Part shown: positions 6,790-16,709 of the stretch, in pieces
How positions within the stretch are numbered: the stretch's first letter is position 1
Layout of the letters: every line of letters starts with the position of its first letter
Assembly (NCBI GenBank): GCA_947178445.1
Contig: CAMWYJ010000007.1
Location: forward strand, 1-64,000
Length of the DNA: 64,000 nt
Direction of reading: 5' to 3'
Source: an uncultured Clostridium sp.
GTDB lineage: Bacteria > Bacillota > Clostridia > Lachnospirales > Lachnospiraceae
Notes under the pieces: generated by a model
Databases searched by the model: none
Seen by the model: only the letters and a program-made list of their open reading frames with translations
What the model was told of the DNA's origin: nothing
Program-made: the position numbers and the translations under genes

Positions 6790-9291
6790 CTACTTATCTT
6801 CTTTTGCCTGCTCTGCCTCAAATTCTGCAATACTGTCCTCTGGAGATTTATCGCGAACCTTTGCAATTGATGCAACTGTAATATCATTCGCTTCATCCAT
6901 ACGAATCAGCTTCACTCCGGATGTAATTCTTCCAAGCTGTGAAATCTCTTCGCATTCCATACGGATTACAATTCCTTCGGTTGATATAATCATAATCTGA
7001 TTTTCATCATTTACAGCTTTCATACCAATTACATTACCGGTCTTGGCATTAATCTTATAACATTTTACACCCTTACCGCCACGGCGCTGAGGAGTAAATT
7101 CTTCCATAGAGGTACGTTTACCCATTCCTTTTTCAGAAACAATCAGCAAATCTGTTCCCTGGGAATCCATTTGCATTCCAATTACTTCATCCCCATCTGA
7201 TAAATTCATACCAATAACACCCTGAGAGGTTCTGCCTGTACTTCTGACATCCGTCTCATTGAAACAGATACACATACCAAGCTTAGTAACCATAAAGATA
7301 TTCTTCGTATTATCTGTAATCTTAACCTGAATCAATTCATCTCCATCCTTTAGGGTAATTGCTGCAAGTCCTGTCTTACGGACATTTGCATATTCCTTAA
7401 GGGCAGTTTTCTTAACAATACCATTCTTGGTCGCCATAAACAGATACTTATTATCTTCATATTCTTTCAGAGCGATAGCTGCAGTAATTTTTTCTCCTGG
7501 ATTTAGTTGAAGGAGGTTTACAATACCAGTTCCTCTTGATGTTCTGGATGACTCTGGAATCTCATAAGCCTTCATACGATATACTTTACCGCTATTTGTG
7601 AAGAACATCAGATAATGGTGGGTAGTTGTCATAAATAAATGTTCAATAAAATCATCCTCAATTGTCTGAATACCCTTAATACCTTTACCTCCACGATGCT
7701 GTGCCTTAAAATTATCCACTGTCATACGCTTGATATATCCAAGCTTTGTCATGGTAATAACCGTATTTTCCTTCTTAATCAAATCTTCTATTGTAGGATC
7801 ATCCTCGTCCAATCCGATTGAAGTTCTTCTGTCATCACCATACTTCGTTGCAATAATCAGAATCTCTTCTTTTATTACTCCCAAAAGCTTATGTTCATCA
7901 GCTAAGATTGCTTTTAACTCTGCAATCCGTTCCATCAGTTCTCTATATTCATTTTCAAGCTTCTCTCTTTCCAAACCGGTAAGAGCACGAAGCCTCATAT
8001 CCACAATTGCCTGAGCCTGAACATCTGAAAGACCAAATTCTTTTATTAAATTTTCTTTGGCTTCTGCTACATTCTTAGAACCACGAATAATTTCAATGAC
8101 ACGGTCAATATTATCAAGTGCAATTAACAAGCCCTGTAAAATATGAGCACGTTCTTCTGCTTTATTAAGCTCATATTTGGTACGTCTTGTCACTACATCC
8201 TTCTGATGATCAAGATAATGCTTTAACATCTCTAAAAGATTCATTATCTTTGGTTCACCATTTACAAGGGCAAGCAGAATAACACCAAAACTATCCTGGA
8301 GCTGTGTATGCTTATAAAGCTGATTTAAAACCACATTTGCATTCGTATCACGCTTTAATTCAATAGCAATCCGCATACCTTCTCTGGAAGATTCATCACG
8401 AAGCTCTGTAATACCTTCTATCTTCTTATCTTTTACCAAAGCTGCAATATTTTGAATTAATCTTGCCTTATTCACCATATATGGAAGCTCGGTTACAACA
8501 ATACGCTGTTTACCATTTGACATAGGCTCTATATCTGTTACAGAACGGATTTTAATCTTACCTCTTCCGGTACGGTATGCATCTTCAATTCCCTGTCGTC
8601 CAAGAATTGTAGCACCCGTAGGAAAATCAGGTCCCTTAATGATTTCCATAATTTCATCAATCTCTGTTTCACGGTCTTCTGTTATATAATTATCAATAAT
8701 TTTTACAACTGCATTGATAACTTCCCGAAGATTATGAGGTGGAATATTCGTTGCCATACCTACTGCTATACCGCCGGTACCATTTACCAAAAGATTTGGA
8801 TAACGGGAAGGCATAACTACTGGTTCTTTCTCTGTCTCATCAAAGTTTGGTATGAAATCCACAGTATCTTTGTTAATATCAGCAAGCATTTCCATTGAAA
8901 TCTTAGAAAGTCTTGCCTCGGTATATCGCATTGCAGCAGCTCCATCGCCATCCACAGAACCAAAATTACCATGTCCATCTACCAATGGATATCTGGTATT
9001 CCACTCCTGAGCAAGTTTAACTAATGCATCATAAATAGATGTGTCACCATGTGGGTGATATTTACCCATGGTATCACCGACAATACGGGCACACTTACGA
9101 TGTGGCTTGTCCGGACCATTATTTAATTCAATCATAGAATATAAAATTCTACGTTGTACCGGTTTTAAACCATCTCTTACATCTGGTAATGCACGGGAAG
9201 TAATAACACTCATGGCATAATCAATATAGTAATTTTCCATCGTCTTTTTCAGATCGACTTCATTTATTTTATCAAAAATATTGTCTTCCAT
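6790..9291 (-). CDS. gyrA: DNA gyrase subunit A
   Basis: 833 residues, normal length. It breaks and rejoins DNA as part of the A2B2 gyrase that introduces negative supercoils. The catalytic Tyr is Y123 in AAAMRYTEARL. The quinolone-determining region reads HPHGDTSIYD, with Thr at the position of E. coli Ser83 and Asp at that of Asp87. Thr is common in wild-type Clostridia and is not by itself evidence of resistance. The C-terminal pinwheel domain carries the GyrA-box QRRGGKG near residue 740. RBS GGAAGGAG precedes ATG. It follows gyrB by 16 nt and is surely co-transcribed. Terminated by the hairpin at 6730-6784. Confidence 0.98.
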   Translation of the reverse strand: MEDNIFDKINEVDLKKTMENYYIDYAMSVITSRALPDVRDGLKPVQRRILYSMIELNNGPDKPHRKCARIVGDTMGKYHPHGDTSIYDALVKLAQEWNTRYPLVDGHGNFGSVDGDGAAAMRYTEARLSKISMEMLADINKDTVDFIPNFDETEKEPVVMPSRYPNLLVNGTGGIAVGMATNIPPHNLREVINAVVKIIDNYITEDRETEIDEIMEIIKGPDFPTGATILGRQGIEDAYRTGRGKIKIRSVTDIEPMSNGKQRIVVTELPYMVNKARLIQNIAALVKDKKIEGITELRDESSREGMRIAIELKRDTNANVVLNQLYKHTQLQDSFGVILLALVNGEPKIMNLLEMLKHYLDHQKDVVTRRTKYELNKAEERAHILQGLLIALDNIDRVIEIIRGSKNVAEAKENLIKEFGLSDVQAQAIVDMRLRALTGLEREKLENEYRELMERIAELKAILADEHKLLGVIKEEILIIATKYGDDRRTSIGLDEDDPTIEDLIKKENTVITMTKLGYIKRMTVDNFKAQHRGGKGIKGIQTIEDDFIEHLFMTTTHHYLMFFTNSGKVYRMKAYEIPESSRTSRGTGIVNLLQLNPGEKITAAIALKEYEDNKYLFMATKNGIVKKTALKEYANVRKTGLAAITLKDGDELIQVKITDNTKNIFMVTKLGMCICFNETDVRSTGRTSQGVIGMNLSDGDEVIGMQMDSQGTDLLIVSEKGMGKRTSMEEFTPQRRGGKGVKCYKINAKTGNVIGMKAVNDENQIMIISTEGIVIRMECEEISQLGRITSGVKLIRMDEANDITVASIAKVRDKSPEDSIAEFEAEQAKEDK

Positions 9292-9307
9292 TATTTTCTC
9301 CTTCCCA

Positions 9308-11230
9308 TTAAATATCCAAGTTCTTTACATATTTTGCATTCGCTTCAATAAATTCACGTCTTGGCTCTACTTTGTCACCCATCAGAGTATTAAATGTCAA
9401 ATCAACTTCTGATTCATTATCATCTTCTATTCCAACACGAAGTAATATCCTGTGTTCCGGATCCATTGTTGTATCCCAAAGCTGTTCTGCATCCATCTCT
9501 CCAAGACCTTTATAACGCTGGATTTTGTTACTCTGATCACGACCAACTTCTTTCAAAATATTATCTAATTCTTCATCACTATAAGCATACCAGGTTTTTT
9601 TGTTTTTCTCCAACTTATATAAAGGCGGCTGCGCTAAATATACATGTCCCTGACGAATCAATTCCGGCATAAAACGATAGAAGAAAGTAAGCATCAAGGT
9701 AGCAATATGGGCACCATCCACGTCCGCATCTGTCATAATAATAATCTTGTGATAACGAAGCTTGCTGATATCGAAATTCTCATGAATACCTGTACCAAAT
9801 GCAGTAATCATTGCCTTAATTTCTTCATTACCAAGAATACGGTCAATTCTTGCTTTTTCTACGTTTAAAATCTTACCACGGAGAGGTAAGATAGCCTGTG
9901 TAGCACGGGAACGGGCAGTCTTTGCAGAACCACCAGCGGAATCTCCCTCTACAATATATATCTCACAATTTTCCGGATTCTTATCTGTACAATCTGCCAG
10001 TTTACCAGGTAATGCCATAGAACTATCCAGAGTAGATTTACGGGCAACATCTCTTGCCTTACGGGCTGCAATTCTCGCACGCTGTGCCTGAATTGCCTTA
10101 TTCACAATTGGCTTTGCCACACCAGGATTCAATTCTAAGAAATATGTAAGCTGTTCTGTTACCACACTTTCAACAGCTGTTCTTGCCTCAGAGTTACCAA
10201 GCTTAATCTTTGTCTGACTTTCAAATTGCGGATCTGTTATCTTAATACTTACAATTGCTGCAAGCCCTTCACGAAGATCATCACCTGTTAAATTATCCTC
10301 ACTGTCCTTGAGCATTTTATTGTTACGGGCATAGTCATTAAATACCTTTGTGATAGCAGCACGGAAGCCTGTTAAATGTGTACCACCTTCTGTAGTTCCA
10401 ATATTATTAACAAAGGTATATACTGACTCGGTATAAGAATTATTGTGTTGTAAGGCAACCTCAACTAATACACCATCTTTATTACCTTCACAATAAATTA
10501 CCTTATCATACAATGGATCCTTATGACGGTTGATATAATCAACAAATTCAATAATACCACCTTCATAAAAGAATTCTCTTTCTTTTTCTTTTCCGGCACG
10601 CTTATCTGAAAGTATAATTTTAAGTCCTTTTGTAAGAAATGCCATCTCACGAAGACGGGTACGCAACGTATCAAAATCGAATTCCAAGGTCTCAAAAATA
10701 GAATCATCCGGCATAAAGGTTACTTTTGTACCACGTTTTCTTGTATTTCCTATAATCTCTAACGGTTTTACTACTTTACCTTGTTCATATCTTTGATGAT
10801 GAATCTTACCATCCCGGTAAATCTCAACATCTAACCAGGAAGACAAAGCATTTACAACGGAAGCTCCTACACCATGTAAACCACCTGATACCTTATATCC
10901 CCCTCCTCCAAACTTACCACCGGCATGAAGGACAGTAAATACAACATCTACTGCTGGAATTCCTGCTTTTTCCTGAATACCGGTAGGAATACCACGTCCA
11001 TTATCCAAAACTGTAACAGAATTATCTTTATTAATGGTTACATGAATATCATTACAGAAACCGGCTAACGCTTCATCCACTGAATTATCTACTATCTCAT
11101 ATACTAAATGATGTAAACCTTTTTCAGAGGTTGTACCAATATACATACCAGGTCTTTTACGAACTGCTTCCAAACCTTCTAAAATCTGAATTTGGTCCGC
11201 TCCATATTCCTGTTCATCTTTTTTACCCAT
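9308..11230 (-). CDS. gyrB: DNA gyrase subunit B
   Basis: 640 residues from the ATG at 11230, preceded by a strong AAGGAGG; an upstream start at 11266 would add twelve residues that do not belong to the family. It is the ATPase subunit of gyrase. The GHKL ATP-binding motifs are [10 protein letters not shown] (N box), LDNGRGIP and [13 protein letters not shown]. The TOPRIM domain has [14 protein letters not shown] and [11 protein letters not shown], and the C-terminus has [14 protein letters not shown]. The gene lies 62 nt after recF and 16 nt before gyrA, the standard origin-proximal order. Confidence 0.98.
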   Translation of the reverse strand: MGKKDEQEYGADQIQILEGLEAVRKRPGMYIGTTSEKGLHHLVYEIVDNSVDEALAGFCNDIHVTINKDNSVTVLDNGRGIPTGIQEKAGIPAVDVVFTVLHAGGKFGGGGYKVSGGLHGVGASVVNALSSWLDVEIYRDGKIHHQRYEQGKVVKPLEIIGNTRKRGTKVTFMPDDSIFETLEFDFDTLRTRLREMAFLTKGLKIILSDKRAGKEKEREFFYEGGIIEFVDYINRHKDPLYDKVIYCEGNKDGVLVEVALQHNNSYTESVYTFVNNIGTTEGGTHLTGFRAAITKVFNDYARNNKMLKDSEDNLTGDDLREGLAAIVSIKITDPQFESQTKIKLGNSEARTAVESVVTEQLTYFLELNPGVAKPIVNKAIQAQRARIAARKARDVARKSTLDSSMALPGKLADCTDKNPENCEIYIVEGDSAGGSAKTARSRATQAILPLRGKILNVEKARIDRILGNEEIKAMITAFGTGIHENFDISKLRYHKIIIMTDADVDGAHIATLMLTFFYRFMPELIRQGHVYLAQPPLYKLEKNKKTWYAYSDEELDNILKEVGRDQSNKIQRYKGLGEMDAEQLWDTTMDPEHRILLRVGIEDDNESEVDLTFNTLMGDKVEPRREFIEANAKYVKNLDI

Positions 11231-11292
11231 CTTGTTCCTCCTTATAATAATGAATCGCCCCCTCACCTCTGGTTCGGCGGCATATTTTTTTA

Positions 11293-12384
11293 CTATTCCA
11301 ATTTCATTTCTGCTATCATGCCATCTGTTACTTTATAAATTTTATTAATCATAAGCCTTGATTTTATAAAATCATCATACCCTGTGCAGGTTATGATTGT
11401 TTGAATATCCCTGATACTGTCTAACAGAAAATGTTTCCGGTTACTGTCTAATTCACTCATAACATCATCTAACAGTAAAACCGGTGAATCATGTATTATT
11501 TTTTTTACAAGTTCTATCTCGGCTAATTTAAGGGAAAGTGCTGCTGTCCGCTGCTGTCCCTGGGAACCATATTTGCGGACATCGATATCATTGACATAAA
11601 AACATATATCATCCCTGTGTGGACCTGTCTGGGTAGACTGATATTTTAAATCTACTTCCCTCTTACTTTTCATCACAATATCATAATCCTCAATTGAAAC
11701 ATTTTTTTCATATCCAATCCGGATTGTCTCCTTACTTCCAGTTAAATGGGAATGAATGGTCTTTACAATATCATTTAATTCTTTTATAAATGTTTCTCTT
11801 TCTTCCATCAGACATTTTCCATATTCTATCAGATATTCATCCCACATATCCAAAGTATCGATAAGCTCTTTATTAAAGTAAATCTGTTTTAATAAAGTAT
11901 TTCTTTGATTTAACGCTTTATTATAGTTCACATAATTGTAATAATAAAGCTTATTTAGCTGGCAAAGCTCTAAATTCATAAATCTTCTTCTCTCTGCCGG
12001 CCCGTTTTTTACAATGGATAAATCTTCTGGAGAAAAGAAAATCATATGAATAATCCCAAATAATTCTCCGCTTCTTTTTATACTCTGCCCATCCACTGCC
12101 ACACCCTTACTCTTATTTTTGCGAAGATGCATATCAATGCGATGTTTCACATCATGTTTTGTAAGATTAAGCCTTACATGTGCTTCATCCTGTCCAAATT
12201 GTATAATATCTTTATCCTTTGTTGCCCGATGGGATTTTGTGGTTCCTGATATATAAACTGCCTCTAAAATATTGGTCTTCCCCTGTGCATTATCCCCATA
12301 TAAAATAGTAGTTCCAGGATCAAATCCAATTGACAGACTTTCATAATTCCTATAATGGCTTAATTCCAATGAATTAATATACAT
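11293..12384 (-). CDS. recF: DNA replication and repair protein RecF
   Basis: 363 residues from the ATG at 12384, which has AAGAAGGA just upstream; the longer version would begin at a TTG inside the previous gene. SMC-like ABC ATPase that loads RecA at gaps with RecO and RecR. The Walker A region is [14 protein letters not shown] near residue 31, the signature is [13 protein letters not shown] and Walker B is [13 protein letters not shown]. It follows the S4-domain gene by 13 nt, in the conserved dnaA-dnaN-rlbA-recF-gyrB block. Confidence 0.97.
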   Translation of the reverse strand: MYINSLELSHYRNYESLSIGFDPGTTILYGDNAQGKTNILEAVYISGTTKSHRATKDKDIIQFGQDEAHVRLNLTKHDVKHRIDMHLRKNKSKGVAVDGQSIKRSGELFGIIHMIFFSPEDLSIVKNGPAERRRFMNLELCQLNKLYYYNYVNYNKALNQRNTLLKQIYFNKELIDTLDMWDEYLIEYGKCLMEERETFIKELNDIVKTIHSHLTGSKETIRIGYEKNVSIEDYDIVMKSKREVDLKYQSTQTGPHRDDICFYVNDIDVRKYGSQGQQRTAALSLKLAEIELVKKIIHDSPVLLLDDVMSELDSNRKHFLLDSIRDIQTIITCTGYDDFIKSRLMINKIYKVTDGMIAEMKLE

Positions 12385-12397
12385 ATCAGTTTCCTTC

Positions 12398-12610
12398 TTA
12401 CACAATTTTTACCTGTTCATCCTGAAACTCTACAATCATTCCTTTATAGAGCTTACGGCGGTAACGAAATTCTACTTCGCCATCTACTTTAACAAGACCT
12501 TCATCAATCACATTCTTTGCCATAGCTCCGGATTCTACCAGATTCATAGCCTTTAACAACTGACTCAAATTAATAAATTCATCCTTTTGCCTTAATTTTA
12601 ATTCTTCCAT
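12398..12610 (-). CDS. rlbA: S4-domain RNA-binding protein, RlbA/YaaA type
   Basis: 70 residues, nearly all S4 fold: FINLSQLLKAMNLVESGAMAKNVIDEG followed by VKVDGEVEFRYRRK. This tiny protein is found between dnaN and recF in most Firmicutes; a ribosome-assembly role is suggested for the B. subtilis protein. RBS is AAAGGATATGAT before the ATG. It is translationally close to dnaN (29 nt) and recF. Confidence 0.93.
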   Translation of the reverse strand: MEELKLRQKDEFINLSQLLKAMNLVESGAMAKNVIDEGLVKVDGEVEFRYRRKLYKGMIVEFQDEQVKIV

Positions 12611-12639
12611 ACCATCATATCCTTTTCTTTTCTAGCATC

Positions 12640-13743
12640 TTAAGCTGCAATACTTACTGGAAGAATCAGATAAATATAACTATTATCATTATTTCTTATA
12701 AAACATGGCGATTTTGCATTTATCATATAAATATTAACTTCCTCTTCATCAATCACACGAAGTGCATCCATTAAAAATTTTGGATTGAATCCAATCATTA
12801 AATCTTTTCCTTCTTTTCTTATTTCAATCTCTTCATTCATTGATCCAAAAGAAGAATCAATTTTCAAATAAAGATTGGAATTATCAATATTTAATATAAT
12901 TGGTTTTTTATCAGACTCTTTAATAAATAACGAAGCCCTGTCAATACAATCCAAAAACTCTTTCTTGTTGATAGTAAACTTTGTCTCATAATCATTTGAT
13001 AACATCTGGTCAATTTTATAAAATTCTCCATCTAAGAGGCGGGATACCACTTTTGTCTGATCAAACTCAAATAATATATGTTTATCTGTTACATAAATAC
13101 AGATATCATCCTCTGCACCACCAGTTAAAATTTTGCTGATATCATTTAAGGTTTTACCTGGAACAATCACCTTAATTCCATCATAACTCTCCTTAAGGGA
13201 AACCTTACGGATTGAAATACGATGCCCATCTAAGGATATAACCCTTAAAGTATCACCATTTACCTCAAAAAGTTCACCGGTCATTATTTTGGTATTTTCC
13301 TGATCTGAAATACTAAAAATCGTCTGACGGATAACTTCTTTTAATGTAAACTGAGACAATATAAGAGATTTGTTTTTCTCAACTTCAGGAAGATAATTAA
13401 AATCTTCACCAGAGGTTCCCGGAATATTAAACTTAGAACGTTCACAACGGATATTTGCCTGATTATTTGCATTTGTTTCAATTAAAACCTCACTGTCAGG
13501 AAGCTTTCTTATAATATCACTGAAAAGTTTTGCATCTAAAGCAATTCTGCCAGCCTCTGTAATTGTTCCTTCTATGATTGTCTCAATTCCTAATTCAATA
13601 TCATTGGCTATCAGACGGATTTCACTTAAAGAAGATTCAATTAAAATACATTGAAGATTCGGCATTGTACTTTTAGTAGATACTGCTTTCGATACAATAT
13701 TAATACCATTCATTAAAGCCTGTTTTTGACAACTGATTTTCAT
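12640..13743 (-). CDS. dnaN: DNA polymerase III beta subunit (sliding clamp)
   Basis: 367 residues, the usual length, with three clamp repeats: the start MKISCQKQALMNGINIVSKAV, a middle region with EVNGDTLRVISLDGHRISIR, and a C-terminus ending in NDNSYIYLILPVSIA, near the MPMRL/LPV end that lines the partner-binding pocket. It tethers polymerase III and other enzymes to DNA. RBS GAAAGGAG lies 8 nt before ATG. It is separated from dnaA by 356 nt that contain DnaA boxes, rather than following it closely. Confidence 0.98.
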   Translation of the reverse strand: MKISCQKQALMNGINIVSKAVSTKSTMPNLQCILIESSLSEIRLIANDIELGIETIIEGTITEAGRIALDAKLFSDIIRKLPDSEVLIETNANNQANIRCERSKFNIPGTSGEDFNYLPEVEKNKSLILSQFTLKEVIRQTIFSISDQENTKIMTGELFEVNGDTLRVISLDGHRISIRKVSLKESYDGIKVIVPGKTLNDISKILTGGAEDDICIYVTDKHILFEFDQTKVVSRLLDGEFYKIDQMLSNDYETKFTINKKEFLDCIDRASLFIKESDKKPIILNIDNSNLYLKIDSSFGSMNEEIEIRKEGKDLMIGFNPKFLMDALRVIDEEEVNIYMINAKSPCFIRNNDNSYIYLILPVSIAA

Positions 13744-14099
13744 TGTGTAAAACTCCTTTCAAGGGAAATGGGGAGATGTCCCATTCCAAATATTATTATA
13801 TTATTTAAGTAGTATTAGTAGTAGGGGATGTTAATTTGTTCAAATGTCTTTACAGCCCTTTAAAACCAATAAAAATAATGTGAGTAACTCCTTCATAATG
13901 ATTTTGAAAGAGGGTTCAAAAAGTGTTAATTTTCGGATGATAAAAAATACAGGTTGAAAATGAATGGAAAAGAATTCATTTTTATAAACAACCTTTCTAT
14001 ATTTTATGAACCTCTTGTCCACATATAATATCTTAATAGTCCGTCATCAATGTGGAAAATTTATGTATCATTAAAAAAATTAAAATAATATATAATTTT
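13744..14099. other. dnaA-dnaN intergenic region, possible second part of a bipartite origin
   Basis: 356 nt, strongly AT-rich. Near-consensus DnaA boxes are present at 14015-14023 (TTGTCCACA, plus strand) and 14051-14059 (TTTTCCACA, minus strand). In B. subtilis DnaA-box clusters flank dnaA on both sides, so a bipartite origin is plausible. No credible gene was found in it. Confidence 0.5.
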
Positions 14100-15467
14100 T
14101 TACTTGAAACCTATCTTTTTTTCAATCGTATCAATTGTAGCTGCCATATTGGAATCATTTTTTATCAAGGCAGTTATCTTCTTTACACCGTTTATGATGG
14201 TAGAATGATCTCTTCCGCCTAGAGCATCTCCAATTGCTTTTAGTGAATAATGATCTATGTGTTTTCTACATAAATACATTACAATTTGTCTTGCCGTTGC
14301 TATATCCTGGCTTCGCTTTGAAGAAATAATATCATTATATGGAACATTCATATGATCAGATACAATTCGGGTAATATAGTCTGGTGTGATTTCCTGTTGG
14401 TTTTCTTTTGATACCAAATCTTTTAAAATCTCAGCAGCATCATCAACCGTGATTTCTCCTTTATGGTTATCTAATCTTGTATAAACACTGATTTTATTAA
14501 GAGCGCCTTCTAATTCCCGGATATTCGATACAATATTTGATGCAATATAATCCATAATATCATTGGAAATTGAGATATGAGAGGTTTCTGCTTTTCGTTT
14601 TAAAATAGCCATACGCGTCTCATAATCCGGTGCATGAATATCAACCGGAACACCCCATTCTAAACGAGTTCTCATTCGTTCCTCTAAAGTATCAATTTCT
14701 TTTGGAGGTTTATCAGAGGAAATGATAATCTGTTTATTAGAGTTATATAGATCATTAAAGGTATTAAAAAATTCTGTCTGTGTTGAATCCTTACCAATTA
14801 CAAACTGGATATCATCAATTAATAATACATCTAATTGACGGTATTTATCACGGAGTTCTTCTGCTTTATTATTACGGATTGAATCAATAACCTCATTGGT
14901 AAAGGTTTCACTGGTTACATATAAGACCTTAAGGTCTGGATTATGTGTTATAATGTGATGGGCAATTGCCTGCATCAGATGTGTTTTGCCAAGTCCGGCT
15001 CCACCATATAAAAATAATGGATTATATGCGGAAGAAGGTTCTTCTGCAACTGCTACACAGGCGGCATGTGCATGTCGGTTATTATCACCGATTACAAAGG
15101 TTTCAAAGGTATACTTTGGATTTAAATTGCTTCGTTCTAAGGATACCTTTACATGTCCGTCTAATGAAGAATCGTTATTTTTTTTATTAAAAATTTCTTC
15201 TCCTTCTACACAAAAAATGATTTCATATGGTTTATTAAGAGTTGCCTCTATAGCAGATTGAAGATAAATGTCATACATTTTCTTTTCTATGAATTCAATT
15301 CCACGCTTACCAAGCTTTTTGTCCATGGCAAGTATGATAGTGTCATCACTTACTTCTTTAATAGAAAGGGCGCGTATCCATGTATTGATCATCATGTGGG
15401 ATACATCATATTCGATTTCTAACAGGTTTAAAATATTGTCCCATTGTTTAATCAGTGTTTCTTTCAT
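14100..15467 (-). CDS. dnaA: Chromosomal replication initiator DnaA
   Basis: 455 residues with the standard four domains. Domain I is residues 1-85; a short linker follows; the AAA+ domain III has Walker A GGAGLGKTHLMQAIAH near residue 150 and Walker B VLLIDDIQF near 213; domain IV has the DnaA-box-binding signature LGGRDHSTIINGVKK near 425. It binds DnaA boxes and opens oriC. RBS AAAGGATA precedes ATG. The promoter at 15538-15566 lies beside a consensus DnaA box (15586-15594), consistent with autoregulation. Confidence 0.98.
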   Translation of the reverse strand: MKETLIKQWDNILNLLEIEYDVSHMMINTWIRALSIKEVSDDTIILAMDKKLGKRGIEFIEKKMYDIYLQSAIEATLNKPYEIIFCVEGEEIFNKKNNDSSLDGHVKVSLERSNLNPKYTFETFVIGDNNRHAHAACVAVAEEPSSAYNPLFLYGGAGLGKTHLMQAIAHHIITHNPDLKVLYVTSETFTNEVIDSIRNNKAEELRDKYRQLDVLLIDDIQFVIGKDSTQTEFFNTFNDLYNSNKQIIISSDKPPKEIDTLEERMRTRLEWGVPVDIHAPDYETRMAILKRKAETSHISISNDIMDYIASNIVSNIRELEGALNKISVYTRLDNHKGEITVDDAAEILKDLVSKENQQEITPDYITRIVSDHMNVPYNDIISSKRSQDIATARQIVMYLCRKHIDHYSLKAIGDALGGRDHSTIINGVKKITALIKNDSNMAATIDTIEKKIGFK

Positions 15468-15537
15468 AATATATATCCTTTCTATTAAAGTTACCTAAAA
15501 GAAATATAAGCGTTTTTAGACATACGCATACTATTTA

Positions 15538-15566
15538 ATAATACAATAAAAACTTTTTTTTTTCAA
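15538..15566 (-). promoter_or_regulatory. dnaA promoter
   Basis: Minus-strand TTGAAA (15566-15561), 17-nt spacer and TATTAT (15543-15538), 70 nt before the dnaA start. A consensus DnaA box lies 20 bp upstream of the -35. Confidence 0.65.
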
Positions 15567-15824
15567 GGAAATATATCAGTTACTATGTGGATAACTTTTC
15601 TAAACATCTTAAAAATAGACAAAATATAAGGTTAATGTTTATAATTAACATAAAAAAACGAAAAAAAAGGATAGTTATCCACAAGTTAAACACATTTTGT
15701 GAATAACATTATGTAAAGTGGTTATGTTTTCTTAAAAATATTTTATAAAAAAATGTATATAAAAAATGAAAAAATACAAGATATTGTGTTTTATATTAAA
15801 TTTGTGAAAATGCAAAAGAATTGC

Positions 15825-15853
15825 TTGACTTATAAAGGTTTTTTCAATATAAT
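15825..15853 (+). promoter_or_regulatory. rpmH promoter
   Basis: TTGACT (15825-15830), 17-nt spacer, perfect TATAAT (15848-15853). It is 49 nt before the rpmH start and should drive the rightward ribosomal/insertase block. Confidence 0.85.
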
Positions 15854-15902
15854 GGGAAAGGTATTTTTGAAGAATGACTAGTAAAAGGAGGTGTATTCGA
15901 TA

Positions 15903-16037
15903 ATGAAGATGACATTTCAGCCTAAGAAAAGACAAAGATCGAAGGTTCATGGTTTTAGAAAAAGAATGAGCACATCAAACGGTAGAAAAGTTTTAGCAGC
16001 AAGACGCGCTAAAGGAAGAAAGCGTTTATCAGCTTAG
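15903..16037 (+). CDS. rpmH: 50S ribosomal protein L34
   Basis: 44 residues, the universal length. The sequence [20 protein letters not shown] and the end [12 protein letters not shown] are diagnostic of L34. RBS AAAGGAGGTG precedes ATG by 10 nt. It is driven by the consensus promoter at 15825-15853 and followed by an intrinsic hairpin at 16037-16059 that may set the ratio of L34 to the downstream rnpA transcript. Confidence 0.97.
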   Translation: MKMTFQPKKRQRSKVHGFRKRMSTSNGRKVLAARRAKGRKRLSA

Positions 16038-16059
16038 GTCACAGGTTTGTGACCTTTTT
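16037..16059 (+). terminator. Intrinsic terminator or attenuator between rpmH and rnpA
   Basis: GGTCACA-GGTT-TGTGACC followed by TTTTTC, starting at the last base of the rpmH stop codon. A perfect 7-bp stem with a U tract. Since no clear new promoter lies before rnpA, it is probably leaky. Confidence 0.7.
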
Positions 16060-16094
16060 CTGATAGATGGCTCATTTAAAAGGATCATATAATA

Positions 16095-16463
16095 ATGAAA
16101 CAATTTATTTCTTTAAAGAACAGTTTGGAATTTGGAAATGTATATAAACGGGGTAAATCCTATGCAAACAAATACCTCGTTATGTATATAGCAGACAATG
16201 ATCTGGGGATTAACAGACTTGGGATATCTGTTAGTAAGAAAGTTGGAAACAGTGTAGTAAGACATCGTATCACCAGATTGATTAGAGAGGCATACCGGCT
16301 GCATATGGACGAACTTATAATAGGTAAGGATATTGTGGTGGTGGCAAGGATTAATTCTAAAGGTCGTAACTATTGGGATATAGAAAGTGCATTTCTCCAT
16401 TTGGCTAAGCTGCATCATATTATCTGCTCCGGTTCAGGAGATATTGCACAGAATAAACAATAA
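16095..16463 (+). CDS. rnpA: Ribonuclease P protein component
   Basis: 122 residues. It binds the RNase P RNA and helps mature tRNA 5' ends. The family signature is [19 protein letters not shown] followed by RLIREAYR at residues 46-75, and the N-terminal [16 protein letters not shown] is also typical. It lies between rpmH and yidD in the conserved order. The weak RBS (AAAAGGATCATATAATA) suggests low translation. Confidence 0.97.
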   Translation: MKQFISLKNSLEFGNVYKRGKSYANKYLVMYIADNDLGINRLGISVSKKVGNSVVRHRITRLIREAYRLHMDELIIGKDIVVVARINSKGRNYWDIESAFLHLAKLHHIICSGSGDIAQNKQ

Positions 16464-16467
16464 TATA

Positions 16468-16692
16468 ATGAAAAAACTTCTTATAAAAATAATAAAATTT
16501 TATAAAGTAGCTTTATCTCCATTAAAAGCAGCACCAACTTGTAAATATTATCCAACCTGTTCTTCCTATGCTATTGAAGCAATCGAAATACATGGAGTAT
16601 TTAAGGGTAGTTTACTTGCAATATGGAGAATTTTACGTTGTAATCCTTTTTCAAAAGGTGGTTATGATCCGGTTCCACAAAAAAAATCTTAA
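16468..16692 (+). CDS. yidD: Membrane protein insertion efficiency factor YidD
   Basis: 74 residues starting at the ATG at 16468, four bases after the rnpA stop; an in-frame upstream start inside rnpA was rejected. The Cys-rich core is [19 protein letters not shown] and the C-terminal part has [17 protein letters not shown], both diagnostic of YidD (formerly DUF37). It aids YidC-dependent membrane insertion through an amphipathic N-terminal helix. Coupled with rnpA and yidC. Confidence 0.95.
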   Translation: MKKLLIKIIKFYKVALSPLKAAPTCKYYPTCSSYAIEAIEIHGVFKGSLLAIWRILRCNPFSKGGYDPVPQKKS

Positions 16693-16709
16693 GGAGGACT
16701 TTTATTTTG

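Larger units (their letters stand above)
15468..15902. other. Replication origin region oriC
   Basis: 435 nt between the divergent dnaA and rpmH genes, extremely AT-rich. DnaA boxes: 15586-15594 (TTATCCACA, minus strand, perfect), 15675-15683 (TTATCCACA, plus strand, perfect) and 15698-15706 (TTATTCACA, minus strand, one mismatch). Long A/T runs near 15545-15565 and 15605-15665 could serve as the unwinding element. Flanking gene order is the classical Firmicutes origin. Confidence 0.85.

Noticed and set aside
9030-9070. GyrA Thr at the Ser83-equivalent position as a quinolone-resistance change
   Set aside because: Thr is a normal residue there in many Clostridia, so it is not evidence of resistance.
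13840-14022. 60-codon minus-strand frame between dnaA and dnaN
   Set aside because: No RBS and it runs over a DnaA box; treated as origin DNA.
15732-15950. 72-codon minus-strand frame across oriC and rpmH
   Set aside because: It overlaps DnaA-box DNA, the rpmH promoter and rpmH itself; low-complexity Phe/Ile/Leu sequence.
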